DNA from: Fluviicoccus keumensis
Lineage (GTDB): Bacteria; Pseudomonadota; Gammaproteobacteria; Pseudomonadales; Moraxellaceae
Direction: 5' to 3'
DNA length: 64,000 bases
Assembly (NCBI RefSeq): GCF_004217445.1
Contig: NZ_SHKX01000011.1
Coordinates: forward strand, 213,526 to 277,525
Positions 52,918 through 61,597 of this stretch are shown in pieces. Positions within the stretch are counted from its first letter, which is position 1; each line of letters begins with the position of its first letter. The position numbers were made by a program, and so were the translations under genes. The notes beneath the pieces were generated by a model, which was given only the letters and a program-made list of their open reading frames with translations, was not told the origin of the DNA and searched no databases.

Positions 52918-54819
52918 ATGAGCGACCAAGCGACCCAAAAAGAAACGCGCGGCTTCCAGACCGAAGTGTCCAAGCTGCTGCACCTGATGATCCATTCGCT
53001 GTACAGCAACCCGGAAATCTTCCTGCGCGAGCTGATTTCCAATGCCTCCGACGCCGCTGACAAGCTGCGCTTCGAGGCCCTGAGCCAGCCGCAACTGCTG
53101 GAAGGCGACAGCGAACTGAAGATCTGGATCGACGTCGACAAGGACGCCAATACCATCACCCTGCGTGACAACGGTATCGGCATGAGCCGCCAGGAAGTCA
53201 TCGACAACCTCGGTACCATCGCCCGTTCCGGCACCTCTGAGTTCATCAAGAACCTGTCCGGCGACCAGAAGAAGGATGCGCAGCTGATCGGCCAGTTCGG
53301 CGTCGGTTTCTATTCCTCCTTTGTCGTAGCCGAGCGGGTGGAAGTACTGACCCGTCGCGCCGGGTTGAGCGCGGCGGAAGGCGTGAAGTGGGAATCCGGT
53401 GGTGAAGGCGAGTTCAGCGTCGAGTCCGTGGAAAAGACGGATCGTGGCACCACCATCATCCTGCACCTGCGCCCCACGCAGACCGAGTTTTCGGACAGTT
53501 TCCGCCTGAAGAACATCATCCACAAGTATGCCGAACACATCGCCATTCCCGTCTGCATGCACAGCGAAAACTGGAAGGAAGACGGCGAGCGCGAAGTGGG
53601 CGATTACGAAGTGGTCAACAAGGCCTCGGCACTGTGGACCCGTCCACGCAACGAGATCAGCGATGACGATTACAAGGCCTTCTACCAGCACATCTCCCAT
53701 GACTTCGACGAACCGCTGTCGTGGAGCCACAACAAGGTGGAAGGCAACCTGGAATACACTTCGTTGCTCTACATCCCCAAGCGCGCGCCGCAGGACCTCT
53801 ACCATCGCGACGGCGTGCGCGGCCTGAAGCTGTATGTGCAACGCGTCTTCATCATGGATGACGCCGAACAGTTCCTGCCGATGTACCTGCGTTTCGCCAA
53901 GGGCATAGTCGACTCCAACGACCTGCCGCTGAACGTGTCGCGCGAGCTGCTGCAATCCGGCAAGGTGGTCGACAGCATGAAGTCGGCGCTGACCCGTCGC
54001 CTGCTGGACATGCTGACGCAAATGGCCGAGAACAAGCCGGAGGATTACGCGGTTTGCTGGGCGCAGTTTGGTCAGGTGCTGAAGGAAGGCGTGGCCGAAG
54101 ATCACGCCAATCAGGACAAGGTGCTGAAGCTGCTGCGCTTTGCTTCGACCCACACCACCGATTCCATTCAGTCGGTGTCGCTGGCGGATTACGTGGGCCG
54201 CATGAAGGAAGGGCAGGACAAGATTTACTACATCACCGCTGACAGCTGGACGGCCGCCAGCCAGAGCCCGCATCTGGAAGTGTTCCGCAAGAAGGGCGTG
54301 GAAGTGCTGCTGCTGAGCGATCGTCTGGATGAATGGCTGATGAGCCACCTGACCCAGTTCGAGGGCAAGTCCTTCCAGCACGTCGCCAAGGGTGATCTGG
54401 ACCTGGGCAAGCTGTCCAGCGAGGAAGACAAGCAGGCCGAGGAAAAGCTGCAGCAGGAAAGCCAGTCGCTGGTGGAACGCCTGAAGAAAGTGCTGGGCGA
54501 CAAGGTGGAAGCGGTGAAGGCCACCCAGCGCCTGACCGATTCTCCGGCCTGCCTGGTGCGCAGTCAGTATGATCTGGGTGTGGCGCTGCGGCAGATGCTG
54601 GAAGCCAGCGGCCAGAAGCTGCCGGAATCGAAACCGACACTGGAAATCAATCCGCAGCATCCCTTGCTGGCGCGCATGGCCGGTACGGCGGATGACGGGC
54701 GTTTTGAGAACCTGGCGCTGATCGTGCTGGATCAGGCGACGCTGGCGGAAGGCAGTGCGCTGGCCGATCCGGCGGGCTATGTGAAGCGGATCAACGGCTT
54801 GCTGGGCGAGCTGGCGTAA
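52918..54819 (+). CDS. htpG: Chaperone protein HtpG (bacterial Hsp90)
   Basis: 633 residues from the ATG at 52918, preceded by GGAGAG. The GHKL ATPase N-domain has ELISNASDAADKLRF, DNGIGMS and GQFGVGFYSSF. The middle domain has SRELLQSGKVVDSMK (catalytic Arg loop region), and a C-terminal dimerisation domain follows. Length fits the family. ATP-driven cytoplasmic chaperone induced by heat; the sigma-32 promoter immediately upstream supports that here. Confidence 0.97.
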   Translation: MSDQATQKETRGFQTEVSKLLHLMIHSLYSNPEIFLRELISNASDAADKLRFEALSQPQLLEGDSELKIWIDVDKDANTITLRDNGIGMSRQEVIDNLGTIARSGTSEFIKNLSGDQKKDAQLIGQFGVGFYSSFVVAERVEVLTRRAGLSAAEGVKWESGGEGEFSVESVEKTDRGTTIILHLRPTQTEFSDSFRLKNIIHKYAEHIAIPVCMHSENWKEDGEREVGDYEVVNKASALWTRPRNEISDDDYKAFYQHISHDFDEPLSWSHNKVEGNLEYTSLLYIPKRAPQDLYHRDGVRGLKLYVQRVFIMDDAEQFLPMYLRFAKGIVDSNDLPLNVSRELLQSGKVVDSMKSALTRRLLDMLTQMAENKPEDYAVCWAQFGQVLKEGVAEDHANQDKVLKLLRFASTHTTDSIQSVSLADYVGRMKEGQDKIYYITADSWTAASQSPHLEVFRKKGVEVLLLSDRLDEWLMSHLTQFEGKSFQHVAKGDLDLGKLSSEEDKQAEEKLQQESQSLVERLKKVLGDKVEAVKATQRLTDSPACLVRSQYDLGVALRQMLEASGQKLPESKPTLEINPQHPLLARMAGTADDGRFENLALIVLDQATLAEGSALADPAGYVKRINGLLGELA

Positions 54820-54837
54820 GCCCGATTCGCATGCAGT

Positions 54838-54864
54838 AAAAAAGGGACGTCATGTCCCTTTTTT
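54838..54864. terminator. Bidirectional terminator between htpG and rsmD
   Basis: AAAAAAGGGAC, loop GTCAT, GTCCCTTTTTT: stem with A-run on one side and T-run on the other, serving both convergent genes. Confidence 0.9.
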
Positions 54865-54878
54865 ATGGCCTTGCCGAC

Positions 54879-55442
54879 TCAAACCCGACGGGCAAGATAC
54901 CCCTTCACCGACCCCGCCTTAGTTTCCTTGAAATACTCCCAACCCGCCGGAATACTCAATTCTTCCCAAGGCTTGTCCGCTTCCACATAGACCAGGCAAT
55001 CCATCGCCAGCAATTGGCGCTCGGCCAATAACGCCATCACCGGCTGCCACAGGTTCAGCGCATAAGGCGGGTCGAGAAAAACCAGATCAAAGGGTTCGGT
55101 GATGCGGCTCAGCAAGGTCAGGCTGTCGCCGGTCCATACGTCGCCATTAGTTGCGCCCAGTTCCTTCAGGGTGGCCTGCAACTGCTTGGCCTGAACACCG
55201 CTTTTTTCCAGGAAAAGGCAGCCGGCCGCGCCGCGCGAAAGGGCTTCCAATCCCAGTGCACCGCTCCCTGCAAAAGCATCAAGGCAGCGCTTGCCCTGAA
55301 TGTCGAACTGCAGCCAATTGAAGACGGTTTCTCGCACGCGGTCCGGGGTGGGGCGCAGGTCGTCCACGGCCAGGAAGCGGACATTACGCCGCTTCCACTG
55401 GCCGCCGATGATGCGCAGCGTGCTGGTTGAAGGCTTGCTCAT
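54879..55442 (-). CDS. rsmD: 16S rRNA (guanine(966)-N(2))-methyltransferase
   Basis: 187 residues. SAM-binding motif DAFAGSGALGLEALSRGA, the N-terminal block RIIGGQWKRRNVRF and RPTPDRVRETVFNWL, and the catalytic motif FLDPPYALN. It methylates G966 of 16S rRNA in the assembled 30S subunit. It overlaps the end of the M16 gene upstream on the same strand by 4 bases, so the three minus-strand genes are one operon. Confidence 0.95.
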   Translation of the reverse strand: MSKPSTSTLRIIGGQWKRRNVRFLAVDDLRPTPDRVRETVFNWLQFDIQGKRCLDAFAGSGALGLEALSRGAAGCLFLEKSGVQAKQLQATLKELGATNGDVWTGDSLTLLSRITEPFDLVFLDPPYALNLWQPVMALLAERQLLAMDCLVYVEADKPWEELSIPAGWEYFKETKAGSVKGYLARRV

Positions 55443-56839
55443 TTCTTGACGTCGACGCCCTGACCGACGGTGACATACAGCATTTTGTCAGGATTGACGT
55501 GCGCCTTCAGCGCCTTGCGCACCTGATCGGCGGTGACGCCGCGGATACGGTCGGGGAAGGTTTCCAGATAATCCAGCGGCTCGTTGTAGAAGCCCATCGA
55601 GGCGATGTAGGCCAGGATGTCGCTGTTGCTGGCGGTGCTTTGCGGGAAGCTGCCGAGGATGTTGTCCTTGGCTTCCTGCACTTGCGCCTCTGTTGGTCCT
55701 TGCTTGATGAAGTTGCGCAGCAGGTCGCGAATCAGGTCGAGCGCCTGCCCGGTCTGGTCGCCGCGCGTGGAGAGGTTGATGATGAACGGTCCCTGCGAGC
55801 GCATCGGCACGAAGCTGCTGTAGACGCCGTAGGTCATGCCGCGCTTCTCGCGCAATTCCTGCATCAGCACGGTATTGAAACCGCCGCCGCCCAGGATTTC
55901 GTTGCCCACGGCCAGGGCGGTCTGATCGGGATCGCCGCGCTTGATGCCGGGCTGGCCAATCATGATATGAGTTTGCTGCGAGGGAAATTGCAGGTGCAGG
56001 TGCCGTGCGCGGGTGAGGCCGGGCGCATCCGGCAGGGCCGGCGCGGGTTTGCCTTCCGCCAGTTGCGAGCTGATCCGTTCGGCGATCTGTTGCGCCCGCT
56101 TTTCATCAATATCGCCGACCAGCGCAATGACGGCGTTAGCGGCCACGAAATATTGCTGGTGGAAATTACGCAAATCCTCAATCTTGATGGTCTTCAGCGT
56201 GTCCGCCGAGCCTGTGGGGGGCAGGGCGTAGGGATGCCAGGCATACAGATTCTTGTAGAACAGCACGCTGGCTTGCGAGGCCGGGGATTGCTGCTTCTGT
56301 TGCTGGCCGACCTGGGCGCTGTCAAAAATACGGTTGAAGGCGGCGTCCGGGAAAACCGGGTGCGCCACGACATCGGTGAAAACCTCCAGCGCCGGTTCCA
56401 GATACTTGCCGTCGCTGAGAACGCGCAGGTCGGCAATCGACATGTCGCGATAGGAGGAGGCGTCGAAGGACGCGCCCAGATTCTCGAAAGCGGTAGCGAT
56501 GGCGGACGTGTCGCGGGTGGGGGTGCCCTCGTCCATCATGCGGCTGACCAGGCTGGCGATGCCGGATTTCTCGCCGTCACGGGCCGAGCCGGCATCGAAG
56601 ACAAGGCGGATGTCGAGCATGGGCAGGTCATGGGTTTCCACAAACATGACCTTGCTGCCCTGAACCGTCTGCCAGCTTTTGACCTTGATGCTGCGGTTGG
56701 GAACCGGAGCATTCTTCACTTGCGGAATACTGGTCAGTTTGTCGAGCGAGGTCAGCGGTCCGGCGGTCACGACCGCGCCCTCGGGGGCCGCCACGGCAAT
56801 GGCGGGAATCAGCGCCAGTAATTTGAGCATGGTTTTCAT
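55439..56839 (-). CDS. M16 family peptidase-like protein, non-catalytic partner
   Basis: 466 residues with a signal peptide (MKTMLKLLALIPAIAVAAPE). The M16 fold is recognisable (LDIRLVFDAGSARDGEKSGI, REKRGMTYGVYSSF), but at the zinc position where HxxEH is expected the sequence reads IASLVSRMMDEGT, so the metal site is lost. It is the likely regulatory half of a periplasmic heterodimer with the catalytic protein encoded just upstream (4-base overlap), as in other two-gene M16B pairs. Confidence 0.88.
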   Translation of the reverse strand: MKTMLKLLALIPAIAVAAPEGAVVTAGPLTSLDKLTSIPQVKNAPVPNRSIKVKSWQTVQGSKVMFVETHDLPMLDIRLVFDAGSARDGEKSGIASLVSRMMDEGTPTRDTSAIATAFENLGASFDASSYRDMSIADLRVLSDGKYLEPALEVFTDVVAHPVFPDAAFNRIFDSAQVGQQQKQQSPASQASVLFYKNLYAWHPYALPPTGSADTLKTIKIEDLRNFHQQYFVAANAVIALVGDIDEKRAQQIAERISSQLAEGKPAPALPDAPGLTRARHLHLQFPSQQTHIMIGQPGIKRGDPDQTALAVGNEILGGGGFNTVLMQELREKRGMTYGVYSSFVPMRSQGPFIINLSTRGDQTGQALDLIRDLLRNFIKQGPTEAQVQEAKDNILGSFPQSTASNSDILAYIASMGFYNEPLDYLETFPDRIRGVTADQVRKALKAHVNPDKMLYVTVGQGVDVKK

Positions 56840-58173
56840 CGGGCTTCCCCCACGGTCAGGTCGGCCGGTTTCAGCAGCAGCGAGGTCATGTTGGCCGACG
56901 TCAGCCAGCGCTTGGCGGCGTCGCGGATATCGTCCGGCGTCACCGCCTTGAGGTTGTCGGCCAGGTTGTCCATGGTTTTCCAGCCCAGGCCGATGCTTTC
57001 CAGCATGCCGATCAGGTTGGCCTGTTCCTGGATGTCGTCCTGGCGGAACACATTTTCGGCCAGGATGCCGGTATAGACCCGTTCCAGTTCCTCGTTGGAA
57101 ATGCTCTCGGTTTTCAGGGCTTCCAGTTCGTCGAGGATCTTCTGGCGGGCCTGCTCCAGCGTGACGCCTTCGGAAGGAATGGCGGTCAGGGTGAACAGGG
57201 TGTCGCCGCGCGCCATCATGTTATAGCTGCTGCTGATGGCGGTCAGCGAGCGCTGGGTGCGCACCAGCCGGCTCTCCAGACGTGCGCTGAGGCCGCCGTC
57301 AAGGATGCTGAGCAGCATGCGCAGGGCATAGGCATCCTTGGGGGCGGCGGCCGTGGTCAGGCTGGGGACATTGAAGCCCATGTACAGCGCCGGCACCTTG
57401 GCGGGCAGCGATAACTGCATTTCGCGCTGGCCGGGTTGGGGAATTTCACGGGGGGCCGGAATGACGGGTGTGTTCTGTGCGGGAATGGCGCCGAAATACT
57501 GCTCGGCCTGCGCCTTGATCTGCTGCGGATCGACATCGCCGACCACGACCAGCGTGGCGTTGTTCGGCGCATACCACAGCCGGTACCAGGCGGTCAGATC
57601 TTCCACCTTCATGCTTTGCAGATCCTGCATCCAGCCGATGGTGGGCGTGCGATGCGGGGTGGTGAACAGGGCCATGGCCTGAAATCGTTCCAGCGCCTGG
57701 GACTGGGGATTGTCCTCGGTGCGCTGGCGGCGTTCCTCCATGACCACCCGGATTTCCTGGGCGAAGGCGTCCGGATTCATCTTCAGGTTGACCATACGGT
57801 CGGCTTCCAGCTCCAGCGCCAGCGGCACGCGATTACTGCTGTAAACCTGATAGTAGGCGGTGTAATCGTCGGTGGTGAAGGCGTTGTCGGAGCCGCCGAA
57901 CCAGGCGACCAGCCTCGAGAACTCACCAGACGGCACTTTTTCCGTGCCCTTGAACATCATGTGTTCCAGCGCATGCGACATGCCGGTTTTTCCGGGCGGT
58001 TCGTAACTGGAGCCGATCCTGTACCAGACCTGGGTTACAGCCACCGGCGCGCGATGGTCTTCGCGCACCACGACCTTCAGTCCGTTGGCCAGGGTGAACT
58101 CCTGGGTGGGGGATGCATGAGCTGTCAGGGACAGCGCCGCCAGCAGCGGGTAGAGCCACGGTTTGCAACGCAT
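56836..58173 (-). CDS. M16 family zinc metallopeptidase, catalytic subunit
   Basis: 445 residues with a signal peptide ending TAHA. The inverted zinc motif HxxEH is intact in GMSHALEHMMFKGT, and the downstream Glu region TDDYTAYYQV is present. It is a pitrilysin/processing-peptidase-like enzyme, probably periplasmic. It pairs with the following catalytically empty M16 protein and is divergent from ftsY, an arrangement shared by many betaproteobacteria. Natural substrate unknown. Confidence 0.93.
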   Translation of the reverse strand: MRCKPWLYPLLAALSLTAHASPTQEFTLANGLKVVVREDHRAPVAVTQVWYRIGSSYEPPGKTGMSHALEHMMFKGTEKVPSGEFSRLVAWFGGSDNAFTTDDYTAYYQVYSSNRVPLALELEADRMVNLKMNPDAFAQEIRVVMEERRQRTEDNPQSQALERFQAMALFTTPHRTPTIGWMQDLQSMKVEDLTAWYRLWYAPNNATLVVVGDVDPQQIKAQAEQYFGAIPAQNTPVIPAPREIPQPGQREMQLSLPAKVPALYMGFNVPSLTTAAAPKDAYALRMLLSILDGGLSARLESRLVRTQRSLTAISSSYNMMARGDTLFTLTAIPSEGVTLEQARQKILDELEALKTESISNEELERVYTGILAENVFRQDDIQEQANLIGMLESIGLGWKTMDNLADNLKAVTPDDIRDAAKRWLTSANMTSLLLKPADLTVGEAR

Positions 58174-58262
58174 AGCGAGAGCTTTTTATAGGGAGAATGC
58201 CAGAGGAGTGGTAGCATAGCGCAACTTTTTCGGGTGCTTTGTTAATCTTTGTGGATGACCCT

Positions 58263-59477
58263 ATGTCTGAACATGACAACCCGGCTGACGCCAAAACCGG
58301 CTCCAAGAGCTGGTTCTCCTGGAAAAAACCGGACAACGGCGCGACCCCCGCCGCCGCTGATGAAACACCGATCAGTGTTCCTGATGATGAAACCGCGGAC
58401 TGGGCTTGGGAAGGCAGCACGGATGTAACCCTGCCCAGCTTGCCGGCCGTGGATGTCCCCATTATTGAAAACCCGCGCAGCGCGCCGGTTGCCGATGCCG
58501 TGACCGCGCCCTCAGCGTCGTTAGAAGAAGAACATCCCCATACGCCCGGTTCCGGCAGCAGTTTCTTCTCGCGGATGAAGTCCGGGCTTTCGCGTACGCG
58601 CGACACCTTCACCAACGGCATGGTCACCCTGCTGATCGGCGGCAAGGAAATTGATGACGAGCTGCTGGAAGAAATTGAAACGCAAATGCTGGTGGCGGAC
58701 ATGGGCGTGGAGGCGACCCGCACCATTATCGGCAAGCTGACCGAACGCGTTTCCCGCAAGGAATTGACGCATTCCAACGGTCTCTACAAGGCCTTGCAGG
58801 AAGAGCTCGTCGAGCTGCTGGCGCCGCGCGTGAAGCCGCTGCACATTGATCCCGCCAAGCGCCCCTACGTGATCCTGATGGTCGGTGTGAACGGCGTCGG
58901 CAAGACCACCACCATCGGCAAGCTGGCGAAGCGCCTGCAAAAGGAAGGCAAGAAGGTGATGCTGGCGGCGGGCGATACGTTCCGCGCGGCGGCGGTCGAG
59001 CAATTGCAGGTTTGGGGTGAACGGAACAACATCGCCGTGGTGGCGCAGGGGACCGGCGCGGACTCCGCTTCGGTCGCTTTTGACGCCCTGCAAAGCGCCA
59101 GGGCCAAGGATGTCGATGTACTGATCATCGACACCGCCGGACGCCTGCACACCAAGTCGAACCTGATGGAAGAGCTGAAAAAGGTGAAGCGCGTCATCCA
59201 GAAGCTGGATGGTGCGGCTCCGCACGAAGCCATGCTGGTGGTGGATGCGGGCACCGGCCAGAACGCCATTGCCCAGGTGCAGGAGTTTGACCAGGCGGTG
59301 GGGCTGACCGGCCTGACCATCACCAAGCTGGATGGCACCGCCAAGGGCGGCGTGCTGTTCAATATCGCCAGCCGCACCCATGTGCCCATCCGCTACATCG
59401 GGGTGGGGGAAAAGATCGACGACCTGCGGCCTTTCGTGGCCAAGGAGTTCGTGGCGGCGTTGTTCCAGACGGAATAA
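58263..59477 (+). CDS. ftsY: Signal recognition particle receptor FtsY
   Basis: 404 residues from the ATG at 58263; an upstream in-frame ATG at 58239 would add 8 residues. An acidic, Pro/Ala-rich N-terminal A region (~1-100) is followed by the NG domain: FFSRMKSGLSRTRDTFTNGM, G1 GVNGVGKTTTIGKLA, DTFRAAAVEQL, DTAGRLHTKSNLMEEL, TKLDGTAKGG. The SRP-type GTPase docks the ribosome-Ffh-4.5S RNA complex at the membrane; ffs is also in this window. It ends at a strong bidirectional terminator. Confidence 0.96.
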   Translation: MSEHDNPADAKTGSKSWFSWKKPDNGATPAAADETPISVPDDETADWAWEGSTDVTLPSLPAVDVPIIENPRSAPVADAVTAPSASLEEEHPHTPGSGSSFFSRMKSGLSRTRDTFTNGMVTLLIGGKEIDDELLEEIETQMLVADMGVEATRTIIGKLTERVSRKELTHSNGLYKALQEELVELLAPRVKPLHIDPAKRPYVILMVGVNGVGKTTTIGKLAKRLQKEGKKVMLAAGDTFRAAAVEQLQVWGERNNIAVVAQGTGADSASVAFDALQSARAKDVDVLIIDTAGRLHTKSNLMEELKKVKRVIQKLDGAAPHEAMLVVDAGTGQNAIAQVQEFDQAVGLTGLTITKLDGTAKGGVLFNIASRTHVPIRYIGVGEKIDDLRPFVAKEFVAALFQTE

Positions 59478-59494
59478 GCCGCACCGATCCGCCA

Positions 59495-59530
59495 ATAAGA
59501 AAGGGAGGCCAATGCCTCCCTTTCTTATTG
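59495..59530. terminator. Bidirectional terminator between ftsY and cytochrome c5 gene
   Basis: AATAAGAAAGGGAGGC, loop CAAT, GCCTCCCTTTCTTATT: a perfect 16-bp stem with A/T-rich flanks. Confidence 0.88.
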
Positions 59531-59548
59531 CGTCGGGCTAGCCGACGA

Positions 59549-59860
59549 TTACTTGGCCTTGCTGACCATGTAATCCACGGCGGCCTTGATTTCACCTTCT
59601 GTACAGTTGGCGCAGGTGCCCTTGGCGGGCATCATGCGGATACCGGCCAGCGCGTGACTGTACAGGGTGGGTTTGCCTTGGGCGATACGTGGAGCCCAGG
59701 CAGCCTTGTCGCCGAACTTGGGGGCGTTCATCAGGCCGGCGGTGTGACAAGTGGTGCAGACAGCCTTGAAGACCGCTTCACCATTACGGTCAGCAGCAGC
59801 GGCAAAGCCGGAAGCCATCATCACGCCAAGGGCGGTCAGCGCAAGCAGGGACTTTTTCAT
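59549..59860 (-). CDS. Cytochrome c5 family protein
   Basis: 103 residues from the ATG at 59860 (GGAG eight bases upstream on the minus strand). Signal peptide MKKSLLALTALGVMMASGFA, one heme c motif CTTCH, the likely axial Met in AGIRMMPAKG and the C-terminal CANC pair in GTCANCTEGEIKAAVDYM that marks the c5 type. It is a periplasmic electron carrier, probably donating to a terminal oxidase or denitrification enzyme. An FNR-type box lies upstream, suggesting oxygen-limited expression. Confidence 0.92.
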   Translation of the reverse strand: MKKSLLALTALGVMMASGFAAAADRNGEAVFKAVCTTCHTAGLMNAPKFGDKAAWAPRIAQGKPTLYSHALAGIRMMPAKGTCANCTEGEIKAAVDYMVSKAK

Positions 59861-59932
59861 GGTCAACTCTCCGAGGTGGGTTAATGGCCTGATGATAACA
59901 GATAATCATGTTGGATTTATATCACATTGTGA

Positions 59933-59946
59933 TTGATTTGCGTCAA
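59933..59946. promoter_or_regulatory. FNR/ANR-type box upstream of the cytochrome c5 gene
   Basis: TTGATTTGCGTCAA matches the FNR consensus TTGATnnnnATCAA in 9 of 10 defined positions. Its centre is ~80 bases before the cytochrome ATG, about right for class II activation if transcription starts near 59896. The adjoining palindrome ATCACA-T-TGTGAT (59921-59933) could bind a related CRP/FNR protein. The rpoH start is ~150 bases away on the other side. Confidence 0.6.
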
Positions 59947-60012
59947 TTTCAAAACGGCTCCCGGGATTATCTTTCCAGTGTAAAGAAGCCTTACACAACC
60001 GCCATAAAACCC

Positions 60013-60040
60013 TTGCAATTGGGGCTGGAGCGCCTAAGCT
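60013..60040 (+). promoter_or_regulatory. Probable rpoH promoter
   Basis: TTGCAA (60013-60018) and TAAGCT (60035-60040) are 16 bases apart, giving a start near 60047 and a ~50-base leader before the rpoH ATG at 60096. Confidence 0.45.
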
Positions 60041-60095
60041 AACGGCGGTATTATTAAAGTATCAACGTTCACTTTTACCCGTAGGAGAAGCACGC

Positions 60096-60962
60096 ATGAG
60101 CACCAGTCGCGGTCTTGTACCGGTGACGCTCGCCGCACCCGGAGCCAATCTGGGCGCGTACATTGCCAATGTCAATCAGGTCGCCATCCTCACCGTCGAG
60201 GAAGAGCGCGAACTGGCTGAGCGCTATTTCTATGAAGAAGACCTGGATGCCGCCCGCCAGTTGGTGTTGGCGCACCTGCGTTTCGTGGTGCATATCGCCC
60301 GCAGTTACGCCGGTTACGGCCTGCAGCAGGCAGACCTGATCCAGGAAGGCAACGTCGGCCTGATGAAGGCGGTCAAGCGTTTCGATCCGCGCATGGGCGT
60401 GCGTCTGGTGTCGTTCGCCGTGCACTGGATCAAGGCGGAAATCCACGAATACGTGATCAAGAACTGGCGCATCGTCAAGGTCGCCACCACCAAGGCCCAA
60501 CGCAAGCTGTTCTTCAACCTGCGCGGCATGAAGAAAGGCAGCCGCAGCCTGACCCAGGCCGAAGCCGAGTCGATCGCCAGCGATCTGAACGTGACGGCGG
60601 AGCAGGTGCTGGAAATGGAAGGCCGCCTGTCGGCTTACGATGCTTCCTTTGAAGCCAGTGTCTCGGATGATGAGGATGAGCGCGCCGCGCACGCCCCGGC
60701 CCTGTATCTGGAAGACAACCGCTACGATCCGGCGCGCATGCTGGAAGAGTCGAACTGGGAAGAGGACAGCACCGAACGCCTGGTGGCCGCGATGGGCCGT
60801 CTGGATGACCGTTCGCGCGACATCCTGACCCGACGCTGGCTGGCCGATGACAAGGCCACGCTGCACGAACTGGCGGCGGAATACAACGTCTCCGCCGAGC
60901 GGATCCGCCAGCTGGAAAAGAATGCGATGGAAAAGATCAAGACGGCGATGCTGACAGCCTGA
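60096..60962 (+). CDS. rpoH: RNA polymerase heat-shock sigma factor RpoH (sigma-32)
   Basis: 288 residues, preceded by AGGAG. Region 2 has the helix VLAHLRFVVHIARSYAGYGL and DLIQEGNVGLMKAVKRFDP. The RpoH box, specific to sigma-32, reads QRKLFFNLR. Region 4 (TLHELAAEYNVSAERIRQLE) recognises the -35. It directs heat-shock genes; htpG in this window has a matching promoter, and clpP, clpX, lon and htpX are classic members of its regulon. A strong terminator follows. Confidence 0.97.
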   Translation: MSTSRGLVPVTLAAPGANLGAYIANVNQVAILTVEEERELAERYFYEEDLDAARQLVLAHLRFVVHIARSYAGYGLQQADLIQEGNVGLMKAVKRFDPRMGVRLVSFAVHWIKAEIHEYVIKNWRIVKVATTKAQRKLFFNLRGMKKGSRSLTQAEAESIASDLNVTAEQVLEMEGRLSAYDASFEASVSDDEDERAAHAPALYLEDNRYDPARMLEESNWEEDSTERLVAAMGRLDDRSRDILTRRWLADDKATLHELAAEYNVSAERIRQLEKNAMEKIKTAMLTA

Positions 60963-60982
60963 TCCCGGCAACGCATAATACC

Positions 60983-61007
60983 GGCCGCGCTTTTGCGCGG
61001 CCTTTTT
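60983..61007 (+). terminator. Rho-independent terminator of rpoH
   Basis: GGCCGCGC, loop TTTT, GCGCGGCC, followed by TTTTT; 20 bases after the rpoH stop. Confidence 0.92.
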
Positions 61008-61022
61008 ATTGGAGCGATCACC

Positions 61023-61391
61023 ATGTGGGTGGCGTTGGGAAGTCTGAACCTGGCCCTGGCGGTCGCGCTGGGGGCCTTTGGCGCGCATGGTCTGAAAGCC
61101 CGCCTGACGGCTGAGCAGCTGGCTTGGTGGCATACGGGCTGTGACTATCATTTCATTCACGCGCTGGGACTGCTGGCCGTGGGCCTGCTGGCGGCGGCGC
61201 GGCCTGATCTGTCGCTGAGTCGCGGTATTGGTTTTTGCCTGCTGACGGGCATCGTGATTTTTTCCGGTTCGCTGTACGCGATGGCGCTGGGCGCGCCGCG
61301 CTGGTTCGGGGCGATTACGCCCATCGGCGGGCTGGCGTTTATTGCCGGTTGGGTCTGGCTGGCCGTTGCCGCCTGGCAAAAGGGGATTTGA
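61023..61391 (+). CDS. DUF423 family membrane protein
   Basis: 122 residues from the ATG at 61023, with GGAG nine bases upstream. Four hydrophobic helices, the family N-terminus LALAVALGAFGAHGLKARL, the phrase HFIHALGLLAVGLL and GAITPIGGLAFIAGW. Inner-membrane protein of unknown function. thiS starts with the base after its stop codon, so it may be co-expressed with thiamine synthesis genes by chance of spacing. Confidence 0.9.
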   Translation: MWVALGSLNLALAVALGAFGAHGLKARLTAEQLAWWHTGCDYHFIHALGLLAVGLLAAARPDLSLSRGIGFCLLTGIVIFSGSLYAMALGAPRWFGAITPIGGLAFIAGWVWLAVAAWQKGI

Positions 61392-61592
61392 ATGCAGATT
61401 CTGGTGAACGGCGCGCCGCAAGAATTGATCGAGGGTTCCACGGTGCTGGAACTGTTGCAGCAGCTGGAACTGACCGGTAAGCGGCTGGCGGTGGAAGTGA
61501 ACGCGAACATCGTCCCCCGCAGCCGTCATGCCGAAACCCGGTTGCAGCCGGGCGACAAGGTTGAAATTGTCCACGCCATTGGCGGAGGTTGA
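61392..61592 (+). CDS. thiS: Sulfur carrier protein ThiS
   Basis: 66 residues, ubiquitin-like beta-grasp, ending HAIGGG with the C-terminal Gly-Gly that is adenylated and thiocarboxylated to supply sulfur for the thiazole ring of thiamine. The core LLQQLELTGKRLAVEVNANI is typical. Directly followed by thiG; thiF, thiH or thiO are not in the window. Confidence 0.94.
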   Translation: MQILVNGAPQELIEGSTVLELLQQLELTGKRLAVEVNANIVPRSRHAETRLQPGDKVEIVHAIGGG

Positions 61593-61597
61593 ACGTA

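Noticed and set aside
52804..54660. Minus-strand open frame extending the helicase gene to over 1100 codons
   Set aside because: The extra part is antisense to htpG, lacks any family similarity and precedes a good helicase ATG at 52803.
55427..56821. Plus-strand open frame of 464 codons
   Set aside because: Antisense to the M16 non-catalytic subunit gene; no motif or ribosome-binding site.
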